NCBI RefSeq assembly: GCF_019393635.1
Contig: NC_057861.1
Span: 199,045,014-199,109,013, forward strand
DNA: 64,000 nucleotides
Direction: 5' to 3'
Origin: Dromiciops gliroides
Lineage: Eukaryota; Chordata; Mammalia; Microbiotheria; Microbiotheriidae
Below are positions 1 to 12,624 of the stretch, piece after piece. The number at the start of each line of letters is the position of its first letter. Position 1 is the stretch's first letter. The position numbers and the translations under genes were made by a program. Under the pieces are notes generated by a model. The model made no database searches. It was not told the DNA's origin and saw only the letters and a program-made list of their open reading frames with translations.

Positions 1-2900
1 GAGGTGGGGTGGGGGGGAGGCACACCGCACGCCGCTGCCTGTTTCCGCCGCCGCCACCACTCCAAAAACTTGCTTAGGAAATGTTTTCATTTACAGAGGT
101 TTCTTCTCGCCCTCCTCATAAGTTCCAATTTATATTAAAAAAAAAAATTCCAGAAGCAGCCTTCGTCTTGTGTCTCTCGCCGGCGGGCAAGAGAAAGGTG
201 CAGTTGGAGATAATTTTCAGACAGGAACAATCATCATCAGCAACAACAACAGTAATAGTAATTTAAAAAAAAAGGCAGCGCGCACGGATCAGTTCGAATT
301 GCAGCACAGATCCATCCTTTTTTTCTTATTTTTCTTCCGCTCCTGCCTTAATCACTTCTTCTTGGCAGAGCTTGAGAAAACAGCAGCGATGAGATGGTAA
401 ATTCAAGGCACTCCCCCCTCAAGCCTTTCTCCAAGATCAAAGAGTCTCAAAGCGCAACTTTCTCTCCCTCTCGCCCTCTTTTTCTCCCCCTCTCTAGGTT
501 GAGGGGTCGTGGATTTGTGTTTTTTATTGCGCGGATAACAGCTTTTTCATCGTGCAACACTGAGGTCGATCCAGTCTCTCCTTTTCCTCCCAGCACTTAG
601 TCTAAGAGCAAGAAAGCAAATAATAAGGAGTAAAGCCCCCATACATACATACATACATACACCGGATGGGAAATGTCAGGCACTGCTCCACCTTCCAAAC
701 AGTCACAGATCAAACAGTGTCACCACCACCGGAACACTACTTTCTGCCTTGCTGTGCCACCCCCCCGTTTTTTTCCTCCAAGATCGCAGCTTCTTCGAAT
801 ACTAAATATATTGAAAACATATTTTTATCATGTTTTTGGTCGATCTTGATCTTCAACAGAAAAAAAAACCCACACATAACACAAAAAGCACACCCCCTTT
901 CAAAAAACACACCAAAAAAACCACCAACCGGGAAAGTGTGTGCAAAAGGGGGGGAGAGGGGGCGAAGAGAAGACATTCACAAGGTGGGAGAGATGAACAT
1001 GAACTGTTTTTCCCCCCTTTAAACTCCTGGGAGAGAAAGAGATCCACTCTCCCTCTCTTCTCTTTTCAGTGAAATATAACACACATTCAGATCCCAGAGC
1101 TTTCAGACAGTCTCAACTGATAGACAGACACATCGAGCTGCTTTTCCTGCTTCAGTTTTTACTCCTCCTCCTCTTGCCAACGTCACCCTGACAATTACAA
1201 ATAGGTCTCACACAAACCATACCTGTCAATCTTTTTAATTGCTTTGTTTTCTTTTTTTTTCCTAGGGCTAAACAATATGACAGAAAAAGAAGTCTTAATA
1301 CAGCATAATATAAAAGATTTCACATGTAAGGCAGGCATTTGGGGGGTTTGTCATTTTAATCCACTTGATAATATACTGTGTAAGTCCCGTGTGTTCTAAG
1401 CCAACTTAAGTAGAGATCTACTTTCTACTGGTTTAAAATGCATGTTATAGCTTCTCTTCTTGTCTTTTCTCTTTCACACATTTTCACATTTGTTATCTGA
1501 CTGCTTAGGTTTGAGAGATTGGATTTGGAGTGTTTGGGGGGGTTGTTTGGGGGTTTAGAGCATGTTGATAAATTCTGTTTCATAAACTGCAGAAATGGAC
1601 ATTTTCCTGTTTATTTTAAATATGCAAAATTTTAAATCATAGATCTATTTCATCACAGAAAACTGTTGAAAATACTTAATTTGGCTCCTCTATGAAAAGT
1701 GAATTGATTTTTTTTTTTTGGTCAATAGCATGCAATTAAGAAGTGAATTGACACTATAGTACTGGAGATCATTCTAGCTGAGTTATAAAATGAACTCTTC
1801 ATACATCATTGCAACATCTCCAATTCAATTAACTCCCTAGGCATCACCACCTAGAAGTTCAACATGTTTATGTGCTCTGGGAGTTTGGCCCACTAGCTTC
1901 CACCATGTGCTTTTTCTCCCAGCGGCAAATCGTGCAGAAGCTACTTAGAACACTAATGGGCAAACGAGAAATCTAGGCCAAAATAAATAAAGTAACTCAG
2001 TTAAAGATACTTTCATGGGACGTGTGAAAGGGTTGGAATGGAATTCACTGGACAAGTAGGCTGTAAAACCTGGTAGAAGTTGGGAGGGAGTGCAAGGGGA
2101 GATGGATGATGCACCCTCCACCCCAAAATAATAATCGTTACCAGAACATTCATCAGGGACCTTCTTTTCTTTTTGGAAAGAAGTTAAGGACATATTGAAT
2201 AGGGCGGCAACCGTTCCCTAAACTACGATGCTTTCACTCTTCCCAAGATCACCGCTCTGCTGGTGGTTGCTAAGTGGCTCTGGGTTGATTCGTACCACCT
2301 TGCAAGGAAGTGAACATTTCGCACGGGAAGGGGAGGCGCCTGTGACAGCAGCCCCAGCTCTTCAGCAGCTCCTAATAACAACATTAGATTAGCTGCAACT
2401 TCTCCACTCTAGGTTTATTGATCTTATAACATTTTGTTTTCTCTCTCTTTTCTTTTCGGAGTTGTGCAATCCGTCTTTATTTTTTTTCTTATCTTTTTTT
2501 TTTTTAAATACCGAGACAGTACAGAGGAGTAGGGATATCCGGCGCATTTCTTGGAAGGGTGGGAAGAGAGAATCCCTTGGCGTGCGGATTTCAAAACAAA
2601 ACAAACCAGAAACATTAAAGAAGTGGATCTGAAAGGGGGCGGGGGAGGGGGGGGTGGCGAGGAGGGTAGTTGCAGGAATTGGGGGGGGGGGTCGCATTTT
2701 TTCTCCCGTAAAGTTAGCAATAGCAGAGCCCCCACTGCCTGCACCGTTCCGGTCGTCTGGTCTCATAGGTTTATATGTAGTGTAGGATGGTTGTGTGTCA
2801 TGGTGTGGATGGCATTTTAGGTTCTCACAAACGCGTTCTGCATGCTCACACACAGGCACAGCAGCAACCAAAAAGGTTTTTCAAGATTTGACTTTTTTTT
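1..2900 (-). other. Upstream flank, probable TSHZ1-side promoter / 5' region
   Basis: No credible protein-coding exon is visible here on either strand; the open frames are low-complexity and uninformative. The stretch is free of SINE, LINE and LTR copies. It has GC-rich patches at the left edge and near 2.2-2.8 kb, separated by AT-rich DNA and homopolymer runs. From established mammalian synteny, PTGR3 (ZADH2) and TSHZ1 are divergent neighbours about 1-2 kb apart, so a minus-strand TSHZ1 first exon and 5' UTR would be expected at or just left of position 1. That assignment is inference: I see no start codon or protein match to TSHZ1. Confidence 0.3.
641..661. repeat. (ATAC)n microsatellite
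   Basis: Five perfect ATAC units in the upstream flank. Nothing else is attached to it. Confidence 0.8.
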
Positions 2901-3353
2901 TTTTAAGGGAGATTATTTTGGCTTTTCTTTTTTTAGCCGGGGTCCGGGGCAAGCGAGCTGAACTTGGTCATTTCAAGTTCGAGGCTGTACCGAAGATCAT
3001 CGGAGGAGGGGGCGTGGGGGGCGTCTGTTGTTTCTGAGTTGTGTAGCCGGGCTTTGCACAAGAAGGACGCCAACGGGCTGCGGGGCGGCTTCATTGCGCA
3101 GGCTGTGTTTACATATACAAATCTCGTAAGGCAAAGGGGGAGAGAGATCTTGGACCCCTTACTCTCTCTGGAGCACTTTGGGGAGGGGTGGTAGGGTGTG
3201 GAAAAGGAAGACGGGGAGGGGGTTTTGAGTCAAAGTGGGGGAGGAGAGCGAAGGGTTGTGGAGGAGGGGCAGACCTACCTCTGCTGGGGGGGGGGGGGGA
3301 AGAAAACAGCTTCTATGCTGTGCAAGATCGGGGTTGGAGAGTGAGTGTATGTG

Positions 3354-3357
<4 letters not shown>

Positions 3358-3397
<40 letters not shown>

Positions 3398-3398
3398 G
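3358..3398. repeat. (TG)n followed by (CG)n in the PTGR3 promoter / 5' UTR
   Basis: About 15 TG units run directly into four CG units, only about 85 bases before the PTGR3 start codon. Alternating purine-pyrimidine DNA of this kind can adopt Z-form. Its length is likely to vary between individuals. Confidence 0.85.
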
Positions 3399-3480
3399 GG
3401 GTGGGGTGGGGTGGGGAGGAGACTTGGGCAAAGGTTGTATAGGTGAGAAGGAAAGACTGGAGGTCGCGGGCAGGGGGGCT

Positions 3481-3863
3481 ATGAGGGCGGCTGTTGCTTG
3501 TGCTTCTGCTGCTGCTGCTGCTGCTGCTACGGCGGCGGCCGTGCCTGCTGCAATTGTAAGGAGCTGGGTTTCTCTGTGGCCGAGGTGCTGGGGCTCCGCA
3601 CCGCTGTTGCAGCAGCCGCCGCCACCCCGCCGGCCGATTTGCTACGCCGATCACCGGCTGCCAACCACCCCTGCCACCGCCCGGCCTATCGTGGACATGT
3701 CCTATGCACGCCACTTTCTGGATTTCCAGGGCTCCTCCATCCCCAAGTTCATGCAGAAGCTGGTGGTGACCCAGCTGAGCCCAAACTTCAGAGAAGCAGT
3801 TACCCTTCTTCGGGATTCCCCGGTGCCCCTCCCAGGGGACGGAGACCTCCTCGTCAGAAACAG
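3481..3863 (+). CDS. PTGR3: PTGR3 (ZADH2) coding exon 1
   Basis: Encodes the N-terminus of prostaglandin reductase 3, an NADPH-dependent enzyme of the medium-chain dehydrogenase/reductase superfamily that reduces the 13,14 double bond of 15-keto-prostaglandins. The ATG at 3481 is the first in-frame methionine codon of the open frame. It is followed by an alanine-rich stretch including seven consecutive GCT codons (3508-3528). The recognisable enzyme begins at [13 protein letters not shown] (residue 73, ATG 3697), with IVD just before it as in placental orthologues, followed by FREAVTL and [12 protein letters not shown]. The exon ends with AACAG and the donor GTGAGC at 3864, so the intron is phase 2. 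As I recall, the human protein has only about 14 residues before MSYARHF; here 72 are possible. Initiation at 3697 would give 363 residues. The gene assignment is secure; the start codon is less so. Confidence 0.9.
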
Positions 3864-4083
3864 GTGAGCTAGAGCCGGGGTCCTTCCCCAGGCTTCTCAC
3901 CCCTATGCTACTGAGACCTCGCTTTTTTCCATTCGTGCCTGCTACCCTGATTTGCTCGTCTTTAGCAAAACGCAATATGGCTCTGCTTTCCCTGTTTTTC
4001 TCTTCCTCTATTTTAATTTCTCAATCTCTTCTTTTTTTTTTAAAGAAAGAAAACTCTACCTCCCTTCAGTCTCTCGCTCTCCA

Positions 4084-4152
4084 TCTGTCTCTCTCTGTGT
4101 ATCTCTGTTTCTGTCTCTCTGTCTCTGTCTTTCTGTCTCTCCGTCTCTCTCT
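4084..4152. repeat. (TCTG/TC)n pyrimidine-rich simple repeat
   Basis: An imperfect tract of TCTG and TC units in the PTGR3 intron. The apparent open frames here are products of the repeat. Confidence 0.8.
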
Positions 4153-7100
4153 CAAACCCCCTCCTCCCCCTCCCTCTCCCCTTTTCACTCCCATCTCTCG
4201 ATGCCTCTCTATGTCTCCCTCTTACACCCAGTCTGACTTACTATGAACCTATAAAGTTGTACCAGCCGCCATCTGGCGAATGTTAATTTAATTTTATTGT
4301 TGTTGTTGTGAATATCTGCTGCCAGAACGTCCTGAGACTTTCGGGGCTGTTTTAATTTGGGATTCCCCTCCCCTCCCCCACCCTTCTCCTTACCCCTCCC
4401 TTCTCCACCCCCAAAATAAAACAAACGCGACCCAGAAGGGAAAGCTCCCCTCCCGTCCCACCACACACACTCACACAATATGCACACACCATTATTTGAC
4501 TTATAATCTTTAGGAATGAGAAGGAGCAACACGGAAATAAATCGATGATTTTATGTAAAGTATACAGGAAGAGGCTGAGAAAGCAGGATGTCTTTTCCTT
4601 ATCCCTCCCAGGTTTGTGGCAGTTTTGCTGTGATGTCTGTGTCGTGATTGTGTTGATGTACATCTGCCTATGCTGTGTGCTTTTTATCAATGTTGTTTGG
4701 TTATTGTCTACCCCTGTGTCGTATAAAATCCATGCATTCTGTGTATTGGTTCTGATGCATCCACCCCGTATCTGTTGTGTGTTTATCATCTGCAGGATGT
4801 AAGGTCTAGTTTTCTTTTTTTGTGTGTTTTTTCTTCTTTCTGAATACACTGGGCATAACTGCATTTGTTGTGTGCACGTGCTTTACAGTTGTCTACACAT
4901 CCATGGGAAAGGCTCTATGTGTTACCTACTTGGTGTGTCTTCTCTTTTCTTACCCGTGCTCTCCATCCTCACCCTCTTCAATATTTTCTCCACCTTACCA
5001 ACCTTTAGTAAATAGTGAATCAACAGGAAAGTACTCCCAAACAGTCTGTCAATGCCATCCTGTCCCTGTCACTCATGAAGGTCTTGATCACTGTCATTAT
5101 TCTGGTCCTCATTCACCTAAGCTGTGCAGCTGTAAGGAGGCTTCTGCCTACTGTGTCATCCCCAAACTATCCAACTGTACCACTTTTTAGAAAAATGCAA
5201 TGCTAATGAAGCATCCCCCCATGTCTGAGAAATGCAGCTTGAATTGTTAAGGGGCTTGCCTGTTTTTAATGAAATAGGTTTATAGGGGATGAGAGGGTTA
5301 AACGGAGATTTTTTTAATGTGCTTTAAATATTCTGCTTCAAATACCGATCTCGAGATTGGTTCATACACAATTAAGATTTTGATAATACAATGTACTTTT
5401 CCCTAACGTGCCTAATTGTGACTTTTTATAAATAGTATCAGACTTTAAACCTGTTCTGAAAAAAGTCATACATAGAACGATAGATATATGTTAGAGAAGT
5501 GGGAGCTGTACAACTTCTGGAAATCCTGTAGGGAATGCTACGGTTGATTCAGAGTCTGGAGGAGTGGAGGCTAATAGTTTGGGTTGGGTGAGGGACTTAT
5601 GAAGGTGTCTGGTTGTTGGAGAGATTAATCGTTAATTATCAAGTTTGCAACTTTGGAAAAGAAGTTGTAATGAATGAGCCTACTTCATTTTTATAATGAA
5701 ATGTCCAGGCTTTAGATTTTAAAGGAAGGGGCTGGACTAGAAAATGAGAACCCATTTTTCCCAAGTTTAAGAAAAATGGTGGTGTGATTGAATTTAGAAT
5801 ATATTATATATATGTTATTTATTTGTGTGTACATATATATATACACACAGAAATACACACGCATATATATTTACATATATGTATAAATGGGAGCAAAGCA
5901 GAGATGAGAACCAGTCTTAGAGTAGAAGCTCAATTGTCCTGTAAAACTTTAACCCGATGTATTGAGGGTTCACGCTAGTTCGGTGCCTCTCCTACAGAGA
6001 GAATGGTAATGGCTGAAAACCATCAAGTATCTTGAACACCCAAAGGCCCGACATAGTCTCATTTTTTTGAATGGGGTAGGGGGATGAAAGTGAGGGATGA
6101 CTGAGAAGTTAGACATATAGACTACTAAAGGCTATGTCTCTCAAATGGGAGAAGCAGCAGTTTTGCATTCACCACCACCCCAACCCCTCCACCACCACCC
6201 TTTACCTATGAATTTTAACAGGTTACTTGTGTATCTTTTTTCCCCCGTCAGACCCCTCCCCTCTCCTGTCTCCCTCTTCCCTGGGGGTTTCTCAGGCATT
6301 GCCTTGATGGTGCCTGCCCAGTAGACTGAGGGAACAGCTCTGCCGAATGAGGGTTACATAGGATTGTTCCAATGATTTAAGTAACTTAAATATCGCAGAT
6401 ACTAGTTTATGGGAACATAAATCACAAGTTTGGAGGTCATCAATTTGGATTAAATGCCTTTTAATTTTTCTCTCAAATACTGAGTGTCTTACTACTATAC
6501 ATATATGTTTATATATGTGTATATATATATGTGTGTGTGTATATTTATTTACAACCAACTTTTTCCTCCCGAGTTTCCACAGGAAGAGAAAGAGACCAAT
6601 TTGTCCCTCTCTCCACCCACACACACATCCCCCTCTCTCCCTTCACTGTAGCTTCCCCTTTGGAAAACCTGCCCCCTTCCCAAAGGGTAAAAAAAAAAAA
6701 ATCTCAGTTAATTTAATCTTGCAAGCCAGTTTCAGTGGAGATGACATCCTATAGGATTTTTTAAAATAAAATGTACTTTTAATAATTTATTGTCTGTTTG
6801 TTCACTTTAATTGTAATCCACCTCCTGAACAGTGTTAATTGGATTGAAATTTTATGCAAACAAGCCTCATTTTTATTGTAAAATATGTTTTGAAATTGAT
6901 GACTTAACACATAAACCTCTCTCTCCTTTTTATAAATACACAAAATAATGTTTTGCTTTTTTTTTTCTTTGCAACTTTTTTTTTTGGAGAATGTGAGCCA
7001 TTTGCCTATCATTTCATATAAACTGAAAAACAGCTAAAATCTTTATTCAAAGAGAAATTCTTTCAAACTAGAAATCGATTTAGAATAAATGTCATTTCAA

Positions 7101-8010
7101 GAGAATGAGAGGAGGGCATAAAGTCCTTAAGGTATATATTTATGCCATGAAAGTTATTTCCCAGTTTTCACCTCATGTTATATTGTGGAGGACAACTCCC
7201 ACTGCCCCCCCTTTTCTGTATCAGTGGTTAAAAAAAACCAACACCACAGCTTGTTATATGCTACCCTTGAGCTCTTTGTAAAAATAGTTTATTTCGTTTC
7301 AAAAAAATTTTTAAACGATTTCTTTGCTGAGGTTTCAGATAATTGATCAAAGAATTTATTAAAATTCAAAGAAGGTGGTGAGATTTAGTTTTGATGCATA
7401 ATTTGCTGATCTACAAAAAATAGTCGGGCAGTAATTTTTTAAATGGTCTATGGATGACTTAGTGTTGTCTGTATTTAGGGCTTTTGCTCTAGATTTCAGT
7501 CTTGGATTTTGTTTTTACTAATAGAGTAGTCCCCCCCCCTTACAGGATCGCCCTATTTTCACAATAAACAACACGAAGGGGTTCAACACTTTTTAGTATA
7601 AATAAACTGAGTGACTCAAGAAGAGTGTATAATTATTTGGGAAAATCCAGCACCCAAAAAAAAACCAAAACCCCAAACCCTGTGCTTTTTTCCCTAGTGC
7701 TTCTAAATTTCAATTTTTCAAAAAAGCCGATTCAATCAAATTACCAGATTCACGAATTAAAATAAACACATTTTAATTTGGGAAGTAGTGGAAATAGAGC
7801 TGGTAGCAAACTATTGCAACCCCTTTGTAGAATTTCTTTACCTCAGTTTTCTTGCTTTTTATCTTTATTAATCCCGCTTCCCCCATCCCCAATCCTTTCA
7901 TCTCTTTCTTGATGCTCTTGAACTTGCTTCTAGTTTTTAAATGAAGGTGACTGTGACTGGTAGGCTAAGAGAATCCCTCCCAGCTACCCTCACATGCAAG
8001 GGAAAGAACG

Positions 8011-8092
8011 TCTCTCTGTCTCTCTGTCTCTCTGTCTCTCTGTCTCTCTGTCTCTGTCTCTCTGTCTCTCTGTCTCTCTGTCTCTCTCTGTC

Positions 8093-8166
<74 letters not shown>
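8011..8166. repeat. (TCTCTGTC)n then (TC)n microsatellite, 156 bp
   Basis: The left half is built from TCTCTGTC/TCTG units and the right half is about 32 pure TC units. It is open in several frames on both strands (Ser-Leu on plus, Arg-Glu on minus), which generates spurious ORFs. Long pure pyrimidine tracts of this kind can form triplex DNA. Confidence 0.95.
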
Positions 8167-8167
<1 letters not shown>

Positions 8168-11100
8168 ACAATATGCTTTCCTTAAGCTGCTGCATTTGAT
8201 CATCTGAACGTGGGGAGGGGAAAACCAAAGAAGGGAGGGTGAACCCTCACTGAAGGATGTCTGGGGTGGACTTCTGAGAGGATTGGAAAATATGCGGATT
8301 GGATAATAAGAGGGTTGGTAGCCCACTGGCCCAAAGAATCTTTTCACACGGAGGAAGCAGCTTTAAAAGACTAGAGTGTGGTGGGGAAGGAGGGCGGGAA
8401 GAAAGAGCCGCAAAACCAAAAATTAAAGTCAAAAGAGTGGCAGAAAATGTACAGCGAATGCAGCGCCGCTCCCCCCCCCCCCCCGACTCCTTTCACCTCA
8501 TTCTCTTTTTGGGTTTCACTGAAAACTTATGAGCTGCTAGTCTCATGTGGTTTTGCAGACCCGGCTTTTAAAAAAAAAAAAAAGCTTAGGCTGCCTGACC
8601 TGATTCTTGCCTCAACATCACCCCCAGCACGTGCTCTCTATTTCTTTGCTTCTCTCCCCGCTCTCCCCCCCCCACCCCCCGTTTTTCCCTTCTTTCTCTT
8701 TATCATGTTTCTCCCTCAGCTAAGGCACAGAAAAGATGCAAGATGTGGCTCACTATGAAATCATTGCTGGAAGTGGTCTCGGGAAGGGCGAACATTGGAA
8801 GGGGCAGGAGAATTGAATTGTCTCTGTAACCTGAAGGCTGCTCACCTCACCCTCTGCCTAACATTAGCATCCTTAACTGTCTGCCCATCCTTTTTCTCCT
8901 TTTTCCGGAAGCCCCAGCCCAGCATGACACCTCTCATTAGAGCCAGAGCTCAGACTTTTAAGTATTTTATTCCTTGTTTTAAAAGCTTGTGGTAGTGTTG
9001 ATGGGAGTGGGGGTATAATAGGAAAAATAGAGTTGACAAGTCACAAGCTAGAACATACAAAAACCAGGAACTTCTCATACCCTGTTTCTGCCCCTGAAAT
9101 CCCTGCCTTTACCATCTCTTCATCTTCTTCGTGGGACTGCCTGAGGATTGGGCTTCAGCTGTGTCAGCCCCCTAAAGATAAAGAAAGTGAGGGTAGTGCC
9201 ACCACTGTTGGTATGTGGAAGTAAAATTTAAAAAAAAAAAAGATTTGGCACTTCATCTTGCCTTTGTTATTGTTACTATCCTGATAGCGATGTTAATATT
9301 ATAAATGTTTTGGAGTGTTGTTTTATTTTTTCTTTTTTTGGCTAAAGCTGAAAAAGGTAATAATAGGCCACCTCCTCAACTACTTTATCAGACTTCCAGA
9401 TACTTTAGCCACATGTTATAGCCTCCATTTTGCATTTCCTATCTCCAGCTCCAAGTCATTGGCATACTTTTATGAGTCTTCATTGCATTATTTTCCTTTC
9501 TGCCCTCTCCTTTTACCTTTACCTCTGAGTAGAATGGAGAAATGGGGGGGAAAAAAAAGAACTGTTATAGAGAAAAGATAGGGAAAATAGCAGAAGTTTT
9601 GTTTTTCTCTTCCTTCTCATTCTTTTCCCTTCACCCCATATAGATGTGCCCAGACACCTGAAGAGCAAAACAGTTGTAATGTTAAAGAAAAACCAATGGG
9701 TGTGGCAGAGTATACCAGATGTTAGAGCAAAGGGTGCCTGTTGCCTGGGAGGGGTCTCACAGAATCAGAATCACTACTACCCAGTTTAGGACTATAAGAA
9801 GTGGGGGAGAGTATGAAGCAGACCAGCACTAGAACAAGGCTTTAGGGTGTTGAACTAGTATTGGCATAGGAAAAGCTTAATTTTGAGAAACTAGGCAAAG
9901 AGGAGAAAACACTAGGTATAATAGTAGTAACCCTCTCCTCACCAAAAAAACAAAACAACAACAACAAAAAACCACCCAAATTCTCTCCCTTTACTCTATT
10001 GCTATAAGCCTTTCCAGTCTAAAGCAGAGATAACAATAAACCTTGCAACTTAGGTCAGGTCTCTTTGTGATGTCCTGAAGGGCCATGGTCTTTTCTAGGA
10101 GCTGATATTTTCTTTTTCTTTCCTTTTATTTCTTTTTTTGGAGATTAGGTGGGGTAGAGAATAGAGTAGGTGAGAATGGACCTTGGGAACTGTGTAAATT
10201 TAAGGGCAATATGGCTAATGTTTTTCTTCTCTAAAACTAAAATGTAGTTATCGTGGGTCAAATTAGAAAAGGGAAAAAAATCATCATTTTAACCTTTTTC
10301 CATTCTTCTGCAGCAGATAGGTATACAAAATGCAGGAGCAGGTTAATAAGACCCTATGTGTCTTATGCTGATTTCCGAAACCAACCTAACAGAAACAGAA
10401 ATAATTTTATGAGCTCTTTTTAATATATAAGTGAATGTCATTGTTTATATCTATATATGTAGAATATAGAAATACATAACATTTTTAAGCACAAGGTTTA
10501 TTGGCTGTATTTGAGTATTACTTGTCCCCCTTGCCCTGGACAGTTTAGCGTACTGTGACAATTAGAAATGAATCCTTTGGAAATGACATACTTACACATA
10601 TTTCTGCATGCCACCAGATACTGTAATCTTTTCATTTTGCTACAAGTGGAAATGGTATTTTTAAGGCTTTCCAGTAACATGCCTTAGCTGTCTCCTGACA
10701 TTTTGTAATTCTGGTTATCTAATTCTTTTTCTTCTTTATGTATCAAGATATTTTTGTTATGAGCTCTACTAAGATGAAAAATGCTTATAAAAATAAAGCC
10801 CCTCCAATTAAATTAAATCCTGATACCAAAATGAAAGTAATCATCTGGTATTAATCATGTTATATCTATGCCTCTCATTGGGGGAAAAAAGAACAAATAT
10901 ATGGGAAGAGAGAGAGAATATTGATTTTTCTTTTCATCTGAAAAAGACTAAAAAGCATTGGGTATTCAACAGTCCAAATGTTTATGATACTATTTTGATT
11001 TAATTAATCAAATTGCTTATTTTTTTACACTGGAATTCGAGAAATTAAAAAGAAAATTTGCTGTAATCACTTCCAACATTTTTTAAAGCTTCTCCACATT

Positions 11101-11699
11101 AACATGCTGCAGCCAATGACCTTGTATTTCACATCAATCCTGAATATCATTGTCATTAGTATTATCTGCAGTCTTAATTTGTTGCCAAGATCAATACAAG
11201 TCTACTTCTTTATATATGTTTATAGTGTTGCTTTTATGTCTTTAGTAAGAGGTATATTCATTTCTAACACATACCCACATATGAGATTTCTATGTAGTAT
11301 AAGGCTTAAGAGGATTTAGAGGCTTGGGGGTTTTTTTCTTCCTTTCTTTTTTAAAAAATTGGCATGCTGGGGAAAAATAACTTCTTGAGTTTTAAAAATT
11401 ATGTGGAACAATTTCTAGGCTGATGAAACCATAAAGTATGCCAAAAGCTTGATTGAAAATCACTGTTGTATTAATGTGTGTTAAATTTCCTTTTCAGTTT
11501 TAACAGCAGGACTGAGTTGTTAGGCTTTTGTTTTAGTTTTGTTTTTTTTGTTTTGGTTTGTTTCCCCCCCCCAAAAAAAAATCTGAATGTATATTACGGT
11601 TATCCTTTCCTTAATAACTTTAATCAGAAAAAATTTTCCACATGATCTCTAAAATTCTTAACAAAGAAAACATCTAAACCCATTTTTGTTTCCTTCTAG

Positions 11700-12624
11700 A
11701 TTTGTTGGCGTTAATGCATCTGACATAAACTACTCAGCTGGTCGGTATAGCACTTCAGTTAAGATCCCATTTGATGCAGGTTTTGAAGGTATCGGTGAGG
11801 TAGTAGCCTTAGGCCTCACTGCTAGTGCCAAGTACACAATTGGCCAAGCTGTGGCTTACATGACACCTGGTTCTTTTGCTGAATATACAGTTGTGCCTGC
11901 CAAAATTGCAATTCCAGTACCCTCTGTGAAACCTGAGTACCTTACCTTGCTTATAAGTGGCACTACCGCATACATCAGTCTGAAGGAGCTTGGAGAATTG
12001 TCTGAAGGGAAGAAAGTTTTGGTGACAGCTGCAGCTGGGGGGACTGGACAGTTTGCCGTGCAGCTTGCAAAGAAGGCAAAATGCCATGTAATTGGAACCT
12101 GTTCCTCTGCTGAAAAGTTTGGTTTTCTGAAATCTATCGGCTGTGACCTTCCCATCAACTATAAGACTGAGAATGTTGGTGCTGTCCTTAAAAGGGAGTA
12201 CCCAGAAGGTGTGGATGTAGTATATGAATCTGTTGGTGGAGAGATGTTTGACTTGGCTGTCAACGCCTTAGCTATCAAAGGGCGCTTGATAATTATTGGG
12301 TTTATCTCTGGCTACCAAACTCCTACTGGCCTTTCGCCTGTTAAAGCAGGGACTTTGCCAGGGAAACTGCTGAAGAAATCCGCCAGTGTCCAAGGTTTCT
12401 TCTTGAACCATTACTTTTCTGAATACCAAAAGGCCATGGACCACTTGCTCAAGATGTATGAAAGTCAAGAACTGGTTTGTGAGGTGGACCTTGGAGACTT
12501 GTCTCCAGAGGGCAAGTTTACTGGCTTGGAGTCTGTATTCCGTGCTGTAGATTACATGTACATGGGAAAAAACACTGGAAAAATTGTAGTTGAATTACCT
12601 CACTCTGTCAACAGTAAGCTGTAA
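11700..12624 (+). CDS. PTGR3: PTGR3 (ZADH2) coding exon 2, to stop codon
   Basis: Encodes residues 128-435 of prostaglandin reductase 3, starting [16 protein letters not shown] and ending with VNSKL and TAA at 12622. The GroES-like half comes first. The Rossmann NADPH-binding half follows, marked by the glycine-rich motif AAAGGTG at residues 238-244, then [18 protein letters not shown] and [11 protein letters not shown]. The last three residues, SKL, form a canonical type 1 peroxisomal targeting signal, so the enzyme is expected in peroxisomes. Family knowledge: it reduces 15-keto-prostaglandins such as 15-keto-PGE2 and has been linked to control of adipogenesis through PPAR-gamma ligands. 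The whole 925-bp exon is open with no frameshift, so the gene looks intact. A two-coding-exon structure matches other mammals. Confidence 0.96.

Larger units (their letters stand above)
2930..3880 (+). promoter_or_regulatory. PTGR3: CpG-rich promoter / 5' UTR of PTGR3
   Basis: This is the most CpG- and GC-rich kilobase of the window. It surrounds coding exon 1 and contains G-rich runs (3270-3300) and a TG/CG dinucleotide tract. No TATA box stands out, which fits a CpG-island promoter of a broadly expressed gene. The transcription start cannot be placed from sequence; it is probably within the few hundred bases before 3481. Confidence 0.5.
3864..11699 (+). other. PTGR3: PTGR3 intron 1
   Basis: A 7.8 kb phase-2 intron between donor GTGAGC (3864) and acceptor TTTCCTTCTAG (ending 11699), with a pyrimidine-rich tract before the acceptor. 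Joining the exons gives an uninterrupted ...[12 protein letters not shown]... reading frame. The intron carries simple repeats (CT/TCTG at 4084-4152 and 8011-8166, TA/CA at about 5805-5890, TA/TG at about 6498-6545, a C run at 8469-8484). I see no SINE, LINE or LTR insertion, which contrasts strongly with the DNA beyond 17.65 kb. Confidence 0.9.

Noticed and set aside
1..1100. A TSHZ1 coding exon on the minus strand
   Set aside because: Expected by synteny, but no start codon with a matching N-terminus is visible on the minus strand; it probably lies left of the window.
2389..2871. 160-codon minus-strand open frame upstream of PTGR3
   Set aside because: Low-complexity Lys/Pro-rich translation caused by homopolymer runs; no resemblance to TSHZ1 or any known protein.
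3361..3480. In-frame upstream extension of PTGR3 through the TG/CG tract (Cys-Val repeat)
   Set aside because: It has no ATG; the frame begins in a dinucleotide repeat and carries no conserved residues. The first ATG in frame is 3481.
7937..8347. Open frames rich in Arg-Glu or Ser-Leu on both strands
   Set aside because: They are translations of the TC/TCTG microsatellite and are open in several frames by composition alone.
11809..12468. Minus-strand open frames opposite PTGR3 exon 2
   Set aside because: They mirror the conserved PTGR3 coding strand and have no independent family features.
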